64,000 nt of DNA from DATCYX01 sp963714425. GTDB taxonomy: Bacteria > Chloroflexota > Anaerolineae > Anaerolineales > UBA4823. Shown here piece after piece: positions 36,209-45,434 of this stretch (position 1 is the stretch's first letter; every line of letters starts with the position of its first letter). Both the position numbers and the translations under genes were made by a program. The DNA is taken from contig CAVQOI010000004.1 in the NCBI GenBank assembly GCA_963714425.1, forward strand, positions 186,001 through 250,000, given 5' to 3'. The notes beneath the pieces are model-generated. The model saw only the letters and a program-made list of their open reading frames with translations. It was not told where the DNA came from and made no database searches.

Positions 36209-36679
36209 CTACATTCGGTAATGAGAGAAAGCGCGATTCGCCTCCGCCATTTTGTGGGTTTCTTCGCGTTTCCGGATCGCGGAACCAGCGTTATTGGCTG
36301 CATCGACAAGTTCGCCAGCCAGCTTCTCCGCAAATGTTTTTCCGGAACGATCATTTGCAGCAGCAATAATCCAGCGCGATGCCAGGGCAAAGCGACGGTA
36401 TGAAGAGACCTCCATTGGAACTTGATAGGTCGCGCCGCCCACACGCCGGGGCTTGACTTCCATCACGGGTGCGACATTCTTAAATGCTTGCTCGAACACT
36501 TCTAGTGGGCTACGCTTGGTGCGCTCTCCCACCATTTCTAGGGCGTCGTACACCAAGGTAGTGGCAACGCTTTTCTTTCCGCTTTTCATCACACGATTAA
36601 TGAATGATTGCACCTGGATACTCTTATAGCGAGGATCCGGGGACACGGGCATTTTTTCAGGCTTGTAACGTCGAGACAT
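36209..36679 (-). CDS. rpsG: 30S ribosomal protein S7
   Basis: 156 residues, which nucleates head assembly. SRRYKPEKMPVSPDPRYKS and NRVMKSGKKSVA are diagnostic; GGATYQVPMEV is the central motif. Confidence 0.98.
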   Translation of the reverse strand: MSRRYKPEKMPVSPDPRYKSIQVQSFINRVMKSGKKSVATTLVYDALEMVGERTKRSPLEVFEQAFKNVAPVMEVKPRRVGGATYQVPMEVSSYRRFALASRWIIAAANDRSGKTFAEKLAGELVDAANNAGSAIRKREETHKMAEANRAFSHYRM

Positions 36680-36696
36680 ACGTAAGCTCCCAGCGC

Positions 36697-37119
36697 CTAT
36701 TTGGCTTTCGGTCGTTTCGACCCATATTTTGAACGACCCTGCATCCGTTCATTGACTCCGCCGGTATCCAGAGTGCCGCGCACGATGTGGTAACGGACAC
36801 CAGGCAGGTCTTTCACACGCCCACCGCGCACCAACACAACTGAGTGCTCTTGCAGCGTGTGCCCTTCCCCCGGTATATAGGCGGTCACCTCGATCCCGTT
36901 GGTCAAGCGAACACGGGCAATTTTACGCAAAGCCGAGTTTGGCTTTTTCGGCGTCATGGTGCGCACAACTGTGCAAACGCCGCGCTTTTGCGGGGCGCCT
37001 TTCTCTTGGCGGACCCGGCGCTGCTTCATAAGATTTAGTGTATAGAGCAAAGCAGGGGCTTTGCTTTTTACCTTCTTGGACTTTCGCCCTTTTCGAATTA
37101 ATTGGTTCGTAGTTGGCAC
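36697..37119 (-). CDS. rpsL: 30S ribosomal protein S12
   Basis: 140 residues, a decoding-centre protein. PKKPNSALRKIARVRL and LPGVRYHIVRGTLD are intact and keep the usual streptomycin-site Lys context. About 15 extra residues follow KAPAL (LYTLNLMKQRRVRQEKG), as in Firmicute-type S12. The start is the GTG at 37119, 5-6 bases after TTGGAGG; the frame runs open to 37134. Confidence 0.97.
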   Translation of the reverse strand: MPTTNQLIRKGRKSKKVKSKAPALLYTLNLMKQRRVRQEKGAPQKRGVCTVVRTMTPKKPNSALRKIARVRLTNGIEVTAYIPGEGHTLQEHSVVLVRGGRVKDLPGVRYHIVRGTLDTGGVNERMQGRSKYGSKRPKAK

Positions 37120-37161
37120 TTTTGCCTCCAACACTCTCTCAAAAAAAATCTGCTATCCGTT

Positions 37162-37196
37162 CAGAGAGGCCATCTACGGAGATGATGGCCTCTCTG
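37162..37196 (-). promoter_or_regulatory. Leader hairpin of the str operon
   Basis: A 13-base perfect stem (CAGAGAGGCCATC and its complement, 37162-37174 / 37184-37196) with a 9-base loop, in the roughly 140-base leader between the promoter and rpsL. TTTTTTTT occurs about 15 bases further on, too far for a normal terminator, so attenuation is only a possibility. Confidence 0.55.
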
Positions 37197-37267
37197 TTAA
37201 CTCACACAATCAAGAAATATGTAGGCGGGGGAAAAGCCGCCTGCCTTTCAATGGGCAACGAAAGAAA

Positions 37268-37296
37268 ATTGTACCATGCGTATCTATATGCGTCAA
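37268..37296 (-). promoter_or_regulatory. Strong sigma-70 promoter of the str operon
   Basis: TTGACG (37291-37296) and TACAAT (37268-37273) on the minus strand with an ideal 17-base spacer, 10 bases after the rpoB stop codon. Confidence 0.8.
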
Positions 37297-37306
37297 GATA
37301 ATCCGC

Positions 37307-40300
37307 TTATAAAAAACCCTCTCCAAGACCAAGCAATCCTGTCGTGAGTTGCGGTGGTTTGCTGCGTTCTTCATCTTTGCCAAACTTGATCACCTCACCA
37401 GTATCGGTGACAGCTTCAACCGCCAGACCCAGGCTTTGCAGCTCCTTCACAAGCACGCGGAAGGATGCAGGAATACTGGGCTCTTCGATCTGCTCGCCTT
37501 TTACGATTGCCTCGTAGGTCTTGACCCGGCCTTGAACATCGTCCGATTTCACGGTCAGCATTTCCTGCAAGGTGTACGCTGCGCCGTAAGCTTCAAGCGC
37601 CCATACTTCCATCTCGCCGAATCGTTGCCCACCAAACTGCGCCTTACCACCCAGCGGCTGCTGGGATACCAGGCTGTATGGTCCAGTCGAACGCGCATGA
37701 ACCTTGTCTTCAACCAGGTGGTGCAGCTTGAGCATTGTCATTACGCCGACAGTCACAGGCTGGTCGTATGCCTCACCAGTCTTGCCATCTCGCATGATTT
37801 GCTTGCCCAGGATCGGAGCAGGCACACCGTTCTGCAGCATGACCTCCTCCACTTTGGCACGTAGCTTATCATCGGCAATCTTCTTTATATTTTCACCATA
37901 AAATTGAAGCCACAAGCGCAAGCAGGCGTTAATCGCATTCGAATCGAGCTCAGTCGTGGATTTCGGTGCTTCACGATCGTCTCCTCCGCCGAAGTAGAGA
38001 ATCTCATCGGGGTTGTAACCATGATCGCGCAACCACTCACGCAGTACAGATCGGCGAGCGTAGTAATTGTCAGAGATGATCTGGTAAACGTCGTAATCGC
38101 GCTCTCCAAGCCACTGCTCGAGGTATAGTCGGCGCACTTCATCATCGTCGGTGATCGTGGTGGGGTCATATTCCTGTTCGTGGAGCCATTCCCAAGCCTT
38201 CTCACCTACCTCACGCCATGACTGGTCGATCATCCATGCGCGTGCCAGTTCAGCTTCAATCTCTACCTCACGTGCACCATCGAACACCGGGGAGATCGCC
38301 CGAAAACCCAGCCGGCTGGCAGCCCAGCCCAGGTGGGTTTCAAGCACCTGGCCAATGTTCATACGTCCAGGCACGCCAAGCGGGTTGAGAATGATGTCCA
38401 CTGGAGAGCCATCCTCAAGGAACGGCATATCCTCCGCTGGGACGACTTTCGAGACAACACCTTTGTTGCCGTGCCGGCCAGCCATTTTATCCCCGGCGGT
38501 GATCTTGCGTCGTTGGGCAACAGAGACGCGTACCATCATGTCCACACCTGCTGAAAGATCGGCATTATCCTCGCGCGTAAAGACCTTCACATCAACCACC
38601 TTGCCGCGCTCGCCATGGGGCATACGCAACGAGGTGTCTTTGACATCGCGGGATTTCTCGCCAAATATCGCGCGTAGCAGGCGTTCTTCTGGGGTAAGCT
38701 CTTTCTCACCCTTCGGTGAGATCTTGCCAACCAGGATATCATTCGGTCCAACCTCTGCGCCGATGCGGATGATGCCCTGATCGTCCAGATCTTTAATTGC
38801 TTCTTCGCCTACATTGGGGATATCGCGGGTAATCTCCTCGGGTCCGAGCCGCGTGTCGCGCGATTCAATCTCATACTTTTCAATGTGTATCGACGTAAAG
38901 GAATCATTCTGGACCAGGCGCTCGGAGATCAAGATGGCGTCTTCAAAGTTGCCACCTTCCCAGGAGAGGAAACCCACGACCACATTTTGACCAAGGGCCA
39001 ATTCGCCACTCTCCGTTGAGGATGAATCAGCAATGACTGTGTTGCGGTGAACAATCTGACCCTTCACTACCGCCGGTCGCTGATCGATACAGGTGCTTTG
39101 GTTCGAGCGCTGGTATTTACGCAGGGAGTACGTGCGCAGCTTGCCGCCGTTACCGCGTATTACGATGGAGCGTCCTGTGACCGAAACCACTTCTCCATCG
39201 TCTTCAGCAACGACAACTTGTCCCGAGTCACGGGCTGCATCATACTCCATTCCTGTTGAAACCTGGGGTACATCCGGACGCAGCAAAGGTACAGCTTGTG
39301 CCTGCATATTGGATCCCATCAATGCGCGGTTGGCATCATCGTGCTCAAGGAATGGGATCAACGCAGCGCTAATGCCAACAATCTGGTGAGGAGCGACATC
39401 CATATAATCGATGCTGGTTGCCTCAGAAAAGATGAAGGTCGAGTGGTAGCGTGAAGATATACGCTTGCGGACAAACTCCGAATGCTCATTGAGCGGAGCA
39501 TTAGCCTGTGCAATATAGTACCGATCTTCCACATCCGCAGAGAGATACTCCATCTCATCGGTCACAAACGGGATGATCGGAATTTCTTCGATATTTAGCT
39601 TGACAATGGCTTTGACATTCTTTTCTGTTATACGGTCTCCAGATTTGGCAACCACAGCGCCAGACTTTGGATTGACCACATCTTCACGCAGCATACGCCC
39701 TACAAGGCGATCGTCATTGGTTGGGAGCGAGCGGTGTACTTTCCGATAAGGCGTTTCTATAAAGCCATATTCGTTAACTCGTGCGAATGAAGCCAGCCGA
39801 CCGATCAGACCAATGTTTGGTCCTTCGGGTGTCTCGATGGGGCAAATACGCCCATAGTGGGAGTGATGCACATCTCGCACGTCAAAGCCGGCGCGCTCAC
39901 GACGCAGACCACCTGGGCCAAGGGCTGAGAGCGTCCGTTTGTGCCTGAGCTCAGCCAGTGGATTGGTTTGATCCATAAATTGCGATAGCTGGCTAGAGCC
40001 GAAGAACTCGCGTAAGGCAGCAACCACAGGACGGATGTTGATCAGAGTGATCGGAGAGAGCTGGTCCTGGTCACGTATCGACATACGCTCTTTAATCACT
40101 CGTTCCATGCGTCGCAACCCAATGCGCAGCTTATTCTGGATGAGCTCACCCACCGTCTTCGCACGGCGGTTACCTAAGTGATCGATATCGTCGGGCGACT
40201 CCAAATTATTGTTGATCATAATCATGCGCCGGACCAAGCGCAGGATGTCCCACTTGGAGATCATACGGTGGGTAATCGGGACGCGACCTTTAAGCTCCAA

Positions 40301-41224
40301 CTTTTGGTTCAGCTTGTATCGCCCTACCCGCTCCAGGTCGTAATGGCGCTGGTCAAACAATTGTTCTTCCAAAAACTCCCGGGCGTTATCCAGGGTGGCA
40401 GGATCGCCGGGGCGCATCCGCTTGAAGAATTCTAAGAGAGCAGCTTCTGCAATCGTGATGTTGTTGGTGAGATCCCATTCTGGCTCTTGCGCCAGCGTGG
40501 AGGCGATAAATAAACGGTCGGGATTATTATCAACATCAGCAAACAGCTGTAACAGCTCTTCGTCCGTGCCTTGACTGAGCGCCGAATCTGCCAGTCCGTC
40601 TCTAACGGCAGCCAGTGCGCGCAGGAAAATTGTGATAGGTACAGTGCGCTTGCGGTTAAAACGCAAGGTAAGATAATCTGTCTTACGTGTTTCAAACTCC
40701 ATCCACGCGCCTCTGTCCGGGATAAGCTTGGCCATCGCCAGAGGGCGTCCCGTGGAGCGATCGGGTTGCGCTTCGAAATAAACGCCAGGCGAGCGAATCA
40801 ACTGTGAAACCACCACACGTTCTGTTCCATTGATAATAAACGTGCCCTTCTCGGTCATCTCGGGAAAATCACCTAAGAAGATATCTTGCTTGATCGGCTC
40901 TGGTACGTCAGAACCAGCCAAGAGGACCGAAACGTATAATGGTAAAGCGTAGGTTAGATCCCGCTCGACGCATTCTTCGATAGTGTGCTTGGGTTCCCCA
41001 AACCAGTACGTAAGATCCCACTGCTTCGACTCTGGACCGTTGCTAGGAAAGTAGAGCTTCATTCCTTTGTTATATGACTCGATGGGAGATAGTTCATTAA
41101 ACAAGTCAGCCAGCCCCTCATTCTTGAGGCGCTCGAACGAGTTCAACTGCACCTCAATCAAGTCAGGCAGTTCGAGCTTGACATTTATTCGAGCGTAAGA
41201 TTTGCTGGGCAGTAGTAGTGCCAT
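37307..41224 (-). CDS. rpoB: RNA polymerase beta subunit
   Basis: About 1305 residues. Standard blocks are visible: the rifampicin region SQLSQFMDQTNPLAELRHKRTLSALGPGG, GRICPIETPEGPNIGLI, KMAGRHGNKGVVSKV and the C-terminal GGKAQFGGQRFGEMEVWALEAYGA. An insertion of about 100 residues lies after the DGAREVEIEAELARAW region (about 980-1110), typical of lineage-specific beta inserts. The start is the ATG at 41224 with AGGAG 6 bases upstream. rpoC does not follow; rpsL does. Confidence 0.98.
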   Translation of the reverse strand: MALLLPSKSYARINVKLELPDLIEVQLNSFERLKNEGLADLFNELSPIESYNKGMKLYFPSNGPESKQWDLTYWFGEPKHTIEECVERDLTYALPLYVSVLLAGSDVPEPIKQDIFLGDFPEMTEKGTFIINGTERVVVSQLIRSPGVYFEAQPDRSTGRPLAMAKLIPDRGAWMEFETRKTDYLTLRFNRKRTVPITIFLRALAAVRDGLADSALSQGTDEELLQLFADVDNNPDRLFIASTLAQEPEWDLTNNITIAEAALLEFFKRMRPGDPATLDNAREFLEEQLFDQRHYDLERVGRYKLNQKLELKGRVPITHRMISKWDILRLVRRMIMINNNLESPDDIDHLGNRRAKTVGELIQNKLRIGLRRMERVIKERMSIRDQDQLSPITLINIRPVVAALREFFGSSQLSQFMDQTNPLAELRHKRTLSALGPGGLRRERAGFDVRDVHHSHYGRICPIETPEGPNIGLIGRLASFARVNEYGFIETPYRKVHRSLPTNDDRLVGRMLREDVVNPKSGAVVAKSGDRITEKNVKAIVKLNIEEIPIIPFVTDEMEYLSADVEDRYYIAQANAPLNEHSEFVRKRISSRYHSTFIFSEATSIDYMDVAPHQIVGISAALIPFLEHDDANRALMGSNMQAQAVPLLRPDVPQVSTGMEYDAARDSGQVVVAEDDGEVVSVTGRSIVIRGNGGKLRTYSLRKYQRSNQSTCIDQRPAVVKGQIVHRNTVIADSSSTESGELALGQNVVVGFLSWEGGNFEDAILISERLVQNDSFTSIHIEKYEIESRDTRLGPEEITRDIPNVGEEAIKDLDDQGIIRIGAEVGPNDILVGKISPKGEKELTPEERLLRAIFGEKSRDVKDTSLRMPHGERGKVVDVKVFTREDNADLSAGVDMMVRVSVAQRRKITAGDKMAGRHGNKGVVSKVVPAEDMPFLEDGSPVDIILNPLGVPGRMNIGQVLETHLGWAASRLGFRAISPVFDGAREVEIEAELARAWMIDQSWREVGEKAWEWLHEQEYDPTTITDDDEVRRLYLEQWLGERDYDVYQIISDNYYARRSVLREWLRDHGYNPDEILYFGGGDDREAPKSTTELDSNAINACLRLWLQFYGENIKKIADDKLRAKVEEVMLQNGVPAPILGKQIMRDGKTGEAYDQPVTVGVMTMLKLHHLVEDKVHARSTGPYSLVSQQPLGGKAQFGGQRFGEMEVWALEAYGAAYTLQEMLTVKSDDVQGRVKTYEAIVKGEQIEEPSIPASFRVLVKELQSLGLAVEAVTDTGEVIKFGKDEERSKPPQLTTGLLGLGEGFL

Positions 41225-41261
41225 ATATACTCCTGTGGAAATTATCGCAAGCGTGCGAAAA

Positions 41262-41320
41262 GCGTAAAAGGAGGAGCGTAGGGATGCGAACACCCTACGC
41301 TGTTAGCTTCCATTTTACGC
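41262..41320 (-). promoter_or_regulatory. Nested leader hairpin upstream of rpoB
   Basis: Outer stem GCGTAAAA (41262-41269) / TTTTACGC (41313-41320) and inner 9-base stem AGCGTAGGG (41275-41283) / CCCTACGCT (41293-41301). On the mRNA a CCTCC stretch in the descending arm could pair with the rpoB ribosome site AGGAG just downstream (inference). Confidence 0.5.
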
Positions 41321-41376
41321 CTTCACCTCATCAAAAATCAGGTATTCCTATTGAATTGCCCAATAGACAATCTCTG

Positions 41377-41407
41377 ATTATACCAGAGAAGTAAATAAGT
41401 GTGTCAA
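41377..41407 (-). promoter_or_regulatory. Promoter of rpoB
   Basis: Consensus TTGACA (41402-41407) and TATAAT (41377-41382) on the minus strand. The spacer is 19 bases, longer than ideal. Confidence 0.65.
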
Positions 41408-41464
41408 GGAATATTTCGGGGTGTCATTCCTGATTAATCCGGAGCGCGTCTGCTACTTATTTGA

Positions 41465-41470
41465 TAGAAT
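41465..41470 (+). promoter_or_regulatory. Extended -10 element of era
   Basis: TGaTAGAAT ends six bases before the era ATG, so the transcript would have almost no leader. No ribosome site is present. Confidence 0.45.
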
Positions 41471-41476
41471 GAAGTC

Positions 41477-42391
41477 ATGCAACCTGAAGAAGCTTTTTCC
41501 GATTACCGCGCTGGCTTTGTAGCTATCGTAGGAAAACCTAATGTCGGCAAATCCACCTTGCTCAATGCGGTGCTCCGACAGAAAATCGCCGCGGTCTCGC
41601 CACGCCCACAGACTACTCGGAAGCGGCAGATGGGCATCCTTACCCTGGACAATGCGCAGGTGATCTTCCTGGATACTCCCGGAGTTCACCTTCCGCGCTA
41701 TAAGCTGGGCGAAGCAATGAACAATGAAGCCCTGAGCACTCTCGGGGACTGCGATTTAATTTTGTGCATCGTAGATGCCAGCCAACCACCCGACGATGAA
41801 GACCGACTGCTTGCAGAGCAGCTTTTGCAGAAAAACCTCCCTCAAAAAATTATCCTGGCGATCAACAAAGTGGATTTACTTGACGCCGATTCACTGGATA
41901 CTCGTCAGGCGGAATACGCTGCCCTGTTGCCTCAAGCGCACCTCATGCCAATCTCTGCCACTCAGGGCAGAGGCATCGATGCATTGCTGAGCGAGATTAT
42001 CGCCAGCCTGCCGGAAAATCCCCCGTTCTATCCCGAGGAGCAGCTCACCGACCTGTACGAACGTGATCTCGCCGCTGACCTGATCCGCGAATCGGCTCTA
42101 ATCCTCCTGCGCGACGAGGTGCCGCATGGCATCGCAGTGCGTATCGACCAGTTTATCGAGCGCGGCGATAGCGGGGCCTACATCGAGGCGACCTTGTTTG
42201 TCGAGAAGGAGAGCCACAAGGGCATTGTCATCGGTCAGGCCGGCAGCATGCTTAAACAGATCGGCACCCAGGCGCGCGGCGAGATTGAGAGGATGTCGGG
42301 GCGCAAGGTCTTCCTACGACTACGTGTAAAGCTCAGAAAGAATTGGCGCAACGATGAGCGCATTTTAAAGTGGTTCGGCTATGGAAAATAA
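41477..42391 (+). CDS. era: GTPase Era
   Basis: 304 residues, a 16S rRNA maturation and 30S assembly GTPase. G1 GKPNVGKST (about 19-27), G3 DTPG, G4 NKVD; the C-terminal KH domain has SHKGIVIGQAGSMLKQIG. It overlaps the next gene by 11 bases and is divergent from rpoB. Confidence 0.97.
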   Translation: MQPEEAFSDYRAGFVAIVGKPNVGKSTLLNAVLRQKIAAVSPRPQTTRKRQMGILTLDNAQVIFLDTPGVHLPRYKLGEAMNNEALSTLGDCDLILCIVDASQPPDDEDRLLAEQLLQKNLPQKIILAINKVDLLDADSLDTRQAEYAALLPQAHLMPISATQGRGIDALLSEIIASLPENPPFYPEEQLTDLYERDLAADLIRESALILLRDEVPHGIAVRIDQFIERGDSGAYIEATLFVEKESHKGIVIGQAGSMLKQIGTQARGEIERMSGRKVFLRLRVKLRKNWRNDERILKWFGYGK

Positions 42392-43046
42392 TCTGCTATG
42401 GCTGGCTATGCCAGTCGCCATTCTTGATTGGCTGGCAGTTGCCAGGCGTTGGAAAGCAGCCGGATTTTTCGCCAAGCCCGGTGTCATGCTGGTATTACTG
42501 GCCTGGTTGTGGATGGTGAGCGGATATCGCGGGCAATTGTTCTGGTTCGCGTTAGGTCTGGCATTTTCAATGGCGGGGGATATCTTCCTCATGTTGCCAA
42601 AGGAGCGTTTCATTCCAGGCTTGGTAGCCTTTCTGCTTGCCCACGTTGCCTATCTGATCGGCTTTAATCCTACATTACCCCCTTTGAGCCTCCCCACAGT
42701 GCTTGTCGCGATCCTGGTTGGATTGGTCACAATCCGACTTTTCAACGCTATCGCAAGCGGGTTGCTCGCTGCCGGAAAAGAATCTTTAAAGATGCCAGTG
42801 CTCATTTACAGCATCGTAATCAGCCTGGTGCTGATTTCAGCTTTATTGACCTTAGTGAGAACAGAATGGGGTGAAAGTCCAGCGTTTCTTGTGAGCTCTG
42901 GCGCATTGCTCTTCTTCATCTCCGATTTGATCCTTGCCTGGAACCGGTTTGTCGCTCCAATCACGCGGGCAAGGCTGATCACCAGGGTCGCCTATCACAT
43001 GGGTCAATTCCTTTTAGTACTCGGAGCAGTTTCACAATATCGTTAA
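42381..43046 (+). CDS. YhhN family membrane protein (lysoplasmalogenase-like)
   Basis: 221 residues with about eight membrane segments. The conserved YhhN/TMEM86 pattern is readable: MAGDIFLMLPKERFIPGLVAFLLAHVAYLIGF (Asp, Phe and His residues shared with the family), then LFFISDLILAWNRF near the C-terminus. Mammalian members hydrolyse the vinyl ether of lysoplasmalogens. It starts inside the era gene, so the two are cotranscribed. Confidence 0.88.
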   Translation: MENNLLWLAMPVAILDWLAVARRWKAAGFFAKPGVMLVLLAWLWMVSGYRGQLFWFALGLAFSMAGDIFLMLPKERFIPGLVAFLLAHVAYLIGFNPTLPPLSLPTVLVAILVGLVTIRLFNAIASGLLAAGKESLKMPVLIYSIVISLVLISALLTLVRTEWGESPAFLVSSGALLFFISDLILAWNRFVAPITRARLITRVAYHMGQFLLVLGAVSQYR

Positions 43047-43202
43047 ACCGATAATAATGGTATAATTTATCTGCAATTTGAACCTGGGAGACAATCTCCA
43101 GAACTGCTTAATCTAAAATACGAATACCAGGGAGGTGACTGTTTGCGATTAATCCACCGAGAACCTTTTATTGAATCCGATTAAATTCCATAGGAGAGTA
43201 CT

Positions 43203-44309
43203 GTGAAGAATAAAATCTTTGTAGGTATATTAATAGTAGCGATTTGGTTGGCTCCAGCGGCTTTGGTTAGCGCGGACGGAGTCTCGATGGAAGTGGTCGC
43301 TTCGGGTTTGAATAATCCGAGAGGATTGGCATTTGGGTGGGACGGAGGGCTATACGTAGCTGAAGCAGGTGTTGGCGGTGATGGTCCGTGTATACCAAGC
43401 CCTGAAGGAGGTGACGCTTGCTATGGTCCCAGCGGTTCGATAACCCGCATTGATTTGGTTGGAGGCACACAAAACCGATTCGCAACTGGACTTCCCTCAC
43501 TGGCAGATGGCGGTTTCTCAGCATCAGGCCCTACTGACATCTCATTCTACAGAAGCGGCGCGTATGTAATTGTTGGGCTGGGTGCTGATCCCGCTGCCCG
43601 CGCAGACCTGGGTGACGCAGGTGAAGGTTTTGGGCAGCTCGTCCAATTGACCCGCAAAGGGAAGTGGATGTTTACCAAAGACGTCGCTGCATATGAGAGC
43701 GCGGCAAACCCAGACGGTGGCGAAGTGGACAGCAATCCCTACTCGCTCGTGAATTTCGCAGGCAGGACCTTCGTTGCGGATGCAGGTGGGAATGACCTGG
43801 TGATGGTCCCTGGAAAAGGCAAGTTCAGGACAATCGCTGTTTTCCCTGATCGATTGGTCGAATTTCCGCCTGGCAGTGGCGAAATGATACCCATGCAGTC
43901 CGTGCCCACATCGGTGGTACGCGGTCCTGATGGCGCATTCTACGTTGGCGAGCTAACGGGGTTCCCATTCCAGGTTGGAGGCGCAAATGTCTACCGGGTC
44001 GAGCCTGGAAATGCACCCGAAGTATTTGCCGGTGGATTTACCAACATCATTGATATCGCATTCGGGAAGAATGGCGAATTATACGTGTTGGAAATTGTCG
44101 CAAACGGTCTCCTTGCGGCAGACCCAGGCGACCCATCATCCATGACCGGTGCACTTATCAAGGTGGACCCTGATGGAACCCGCACGCTTGTCGCCAGTGA
44201 CGGGCTGGTAGTTCCTGGAGGTCTTGAGGTAGGCCCAGATGGCGCAATCTACGTCTCAAATTACAGCATTTTCCCCGGAATAGGCGAGGTCGTTAAGATC
44301 GTTCCGTAA
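43203..44309 (+). CDS. ScyD/ScyE family exported beta-propeller protein
   Basis: 368 residues with an N-terminal signal peptide (about 1-24, cut near ALVSADG). Six-bladed NHL/SMP-type repeats are visible as NPRGLAFGWDGGLYVAEAG, PTSVVRGPDGAFYVGELTG and VPGGLEVGPDGAIYVSNY. Homologs include the cyanobacterial scytonemin cluster proteins ScyD/E, whose activity is not defined. GTG start at 43203 with AGGAGAG 5 bases upstream. The gene ends with a strong terminator. Confidence 0.87.
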   Translation: MKNKIFVGILIVAIWLAPAALVSADGVSMEVVASGLNNPRGLAFGWDGGLYVAEAGVGGDGPCIPSPEGGDACYGPSGSITRIDLVGGTQNRFATGLPSLADGGFSASGPTDISFYRSGAYVIVGLGADPAARADLGDAGEGFGQLVQLTRKGKWMFTKDVAAYESAANPDGGEVDSNPYSLVNFAGRTFVADAGGNDLVMVPGKGKFRTIAVFPDRLVEFPPGSGEMIPMQSVPTSVVRGPDGAFYVGELTGFPFQVGGANVYRVEPGNAPEVFAGGFTNIIDIAFGKNGELYVLEIVANGLLAADPGDPSSMTGALIKVDPDGTRTLVASDGLVVPGGLEVGPDGAIYVSNYSIFPGIGEVVKIVP

Positions 44310-44333
44310 CAATAAGTTCGTTTAATACGCAGA

Positions 44334-44368
44334 ACAGGACGGGGTTGCATATCCCGTCCTGTTTTTTT
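44334..44368 (+). terminator. Intrinsic terminator of the ScyD/ScyE-family gene
   Basis: Ten-base stem ACAGGACGGG / CCCGTCCTGT, loop of 9 bases, then TTTTTTT. Confidence 0.93.
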
Positions 44369-44390
44369 GTCTTGGCTTTTCACTCTTGAG

Positions 44391-45434
44391 TTATCCGTCT
44401 TCGTCAGTCGCTTCAATTTCCGTGGATGATATTGGAGCTTGAGTCCCCGCAGGCGTAGGAGTTTCGGCGAATTTGGGTGGCGCTACAGCCATTCCATACG
44501 CCGGGAACTCCTGATATCCGAAGCGTGTTAGCAGAACTGATCCCAACCCGATAATGCCGACCAGCGCAGGAAAAACCCATCCCGCGCAAGCTACAACCTC
44601 TCGAAGCCCATTGATCACCAGGATCAATGTAAATGTGCCCGCCCCGGCGGCAACCGCAGGTGCCCACTCCTGTTTGAATAGCTGCGATAGCCGATTGCCA
44701 ACTTCCAGCCCTATCGCGACCAAGCCAAACATCCAGGCTAATCCAGCCAGGGCGATCACAATAAGACTGGCGGGAATTAACAGGATTGTGACTACCAAAG
44801 CTATTATCAAAACCGGCAGAACCACCAGAGATAACAACCCGATTCCCCCGGAGATCAGCGGTTGGCGGACAGCTGCCTGCCCCACTCGGCGCGAATATTC
44901 CGGGAGGAAAAGGACCACCAAAACAGCAAATGCAGCCCAGAGCAACACTTTCATAATAAAGAAGCCAAAACTGAATATCGGTGTTACCCCGACATCAATT
45001 CTCGGCAGCAGCACACTTCCAGGCGAAGTGAACGATAATGGTGAGTTAAGATTGCTGATAACCGATCCATCGACGCGCGCCCCTGCCGCACGTTGCAGCT
45101 GGGAACCGATCGCAGTCACATCTCCCGCCACGACCGCGTTGTCACTCAGCGAAATCAAGCCCCCCAAGCCGACAATGTCGCCCTCGATCGTGCCATCGGC
45201 ATCCACATTGCCACCCATCACAACCACATCTCCGGACACGAACGAATCGATTTCCAAAGTTGCATTTCCACCGAAAACGACCAAATTGCCGTCTAAGGTC
45301 TCACCACTCTCTAGAGTGAAGTTGTCACCGAATACAACGCGATCTTCGAACAAACCCCTGGCCAGGGCTGGTGTTGGAACTGCCAGAATGGCCAGTATGA
45401 TGAGTGCCAAAACCCATCGAGGTAAATTTTTCAT
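44391..45434 (-). CDS. Bactofilin-like polymer-forming domain plus membrane domain
   Basis: About 347 residues: a signal-like N-terminus (1-23), a beta-helix region (about 30-125) of short repeats such as LDGNLVVFGGNATLE and VSGDVVVMGGNVDADG like those in bactofilins, then several membrane helices (about 150-310) and an acidic Thr-rich tail. The ATG at 45434 overlaps the anti-sigma stop as ATGA. Being third in the ECF sigma / anti-sigma operon, it may be the envelope sensor or a target of that pathway (inference). Confidence 0.75.
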   Translation of the reverse strand: MKNLPRWVLALIILAILAVPTPALARGLFEDRVVFGDNFTLESGETLDGNLVVFGGNATLEIDSFVSGDVVVMGGNVDADGTIEGDIVGLGGLISLSDNAVVAGDVTAIGSQLQRAAGARVDGSVISNLNSPLSFTSPGSVLLPRIDVGVTPIFSFGFFIMKVLLWAAFAVLVVLFLPEYSRRVGQAAVRQPLISGGIGLLSLVVLPVLIIALVVTILLIPASLIVIALAGLAWMFGLVAIGLEVGNRLSQLFKQEWAPAVAAGAGTFTLILVINGLREVVACAGWVFPALVGIIGLGSVLLTRFGYQEFPAYGMAVAPPKFAETPTPAGTQAPISSTEIEATDEDG

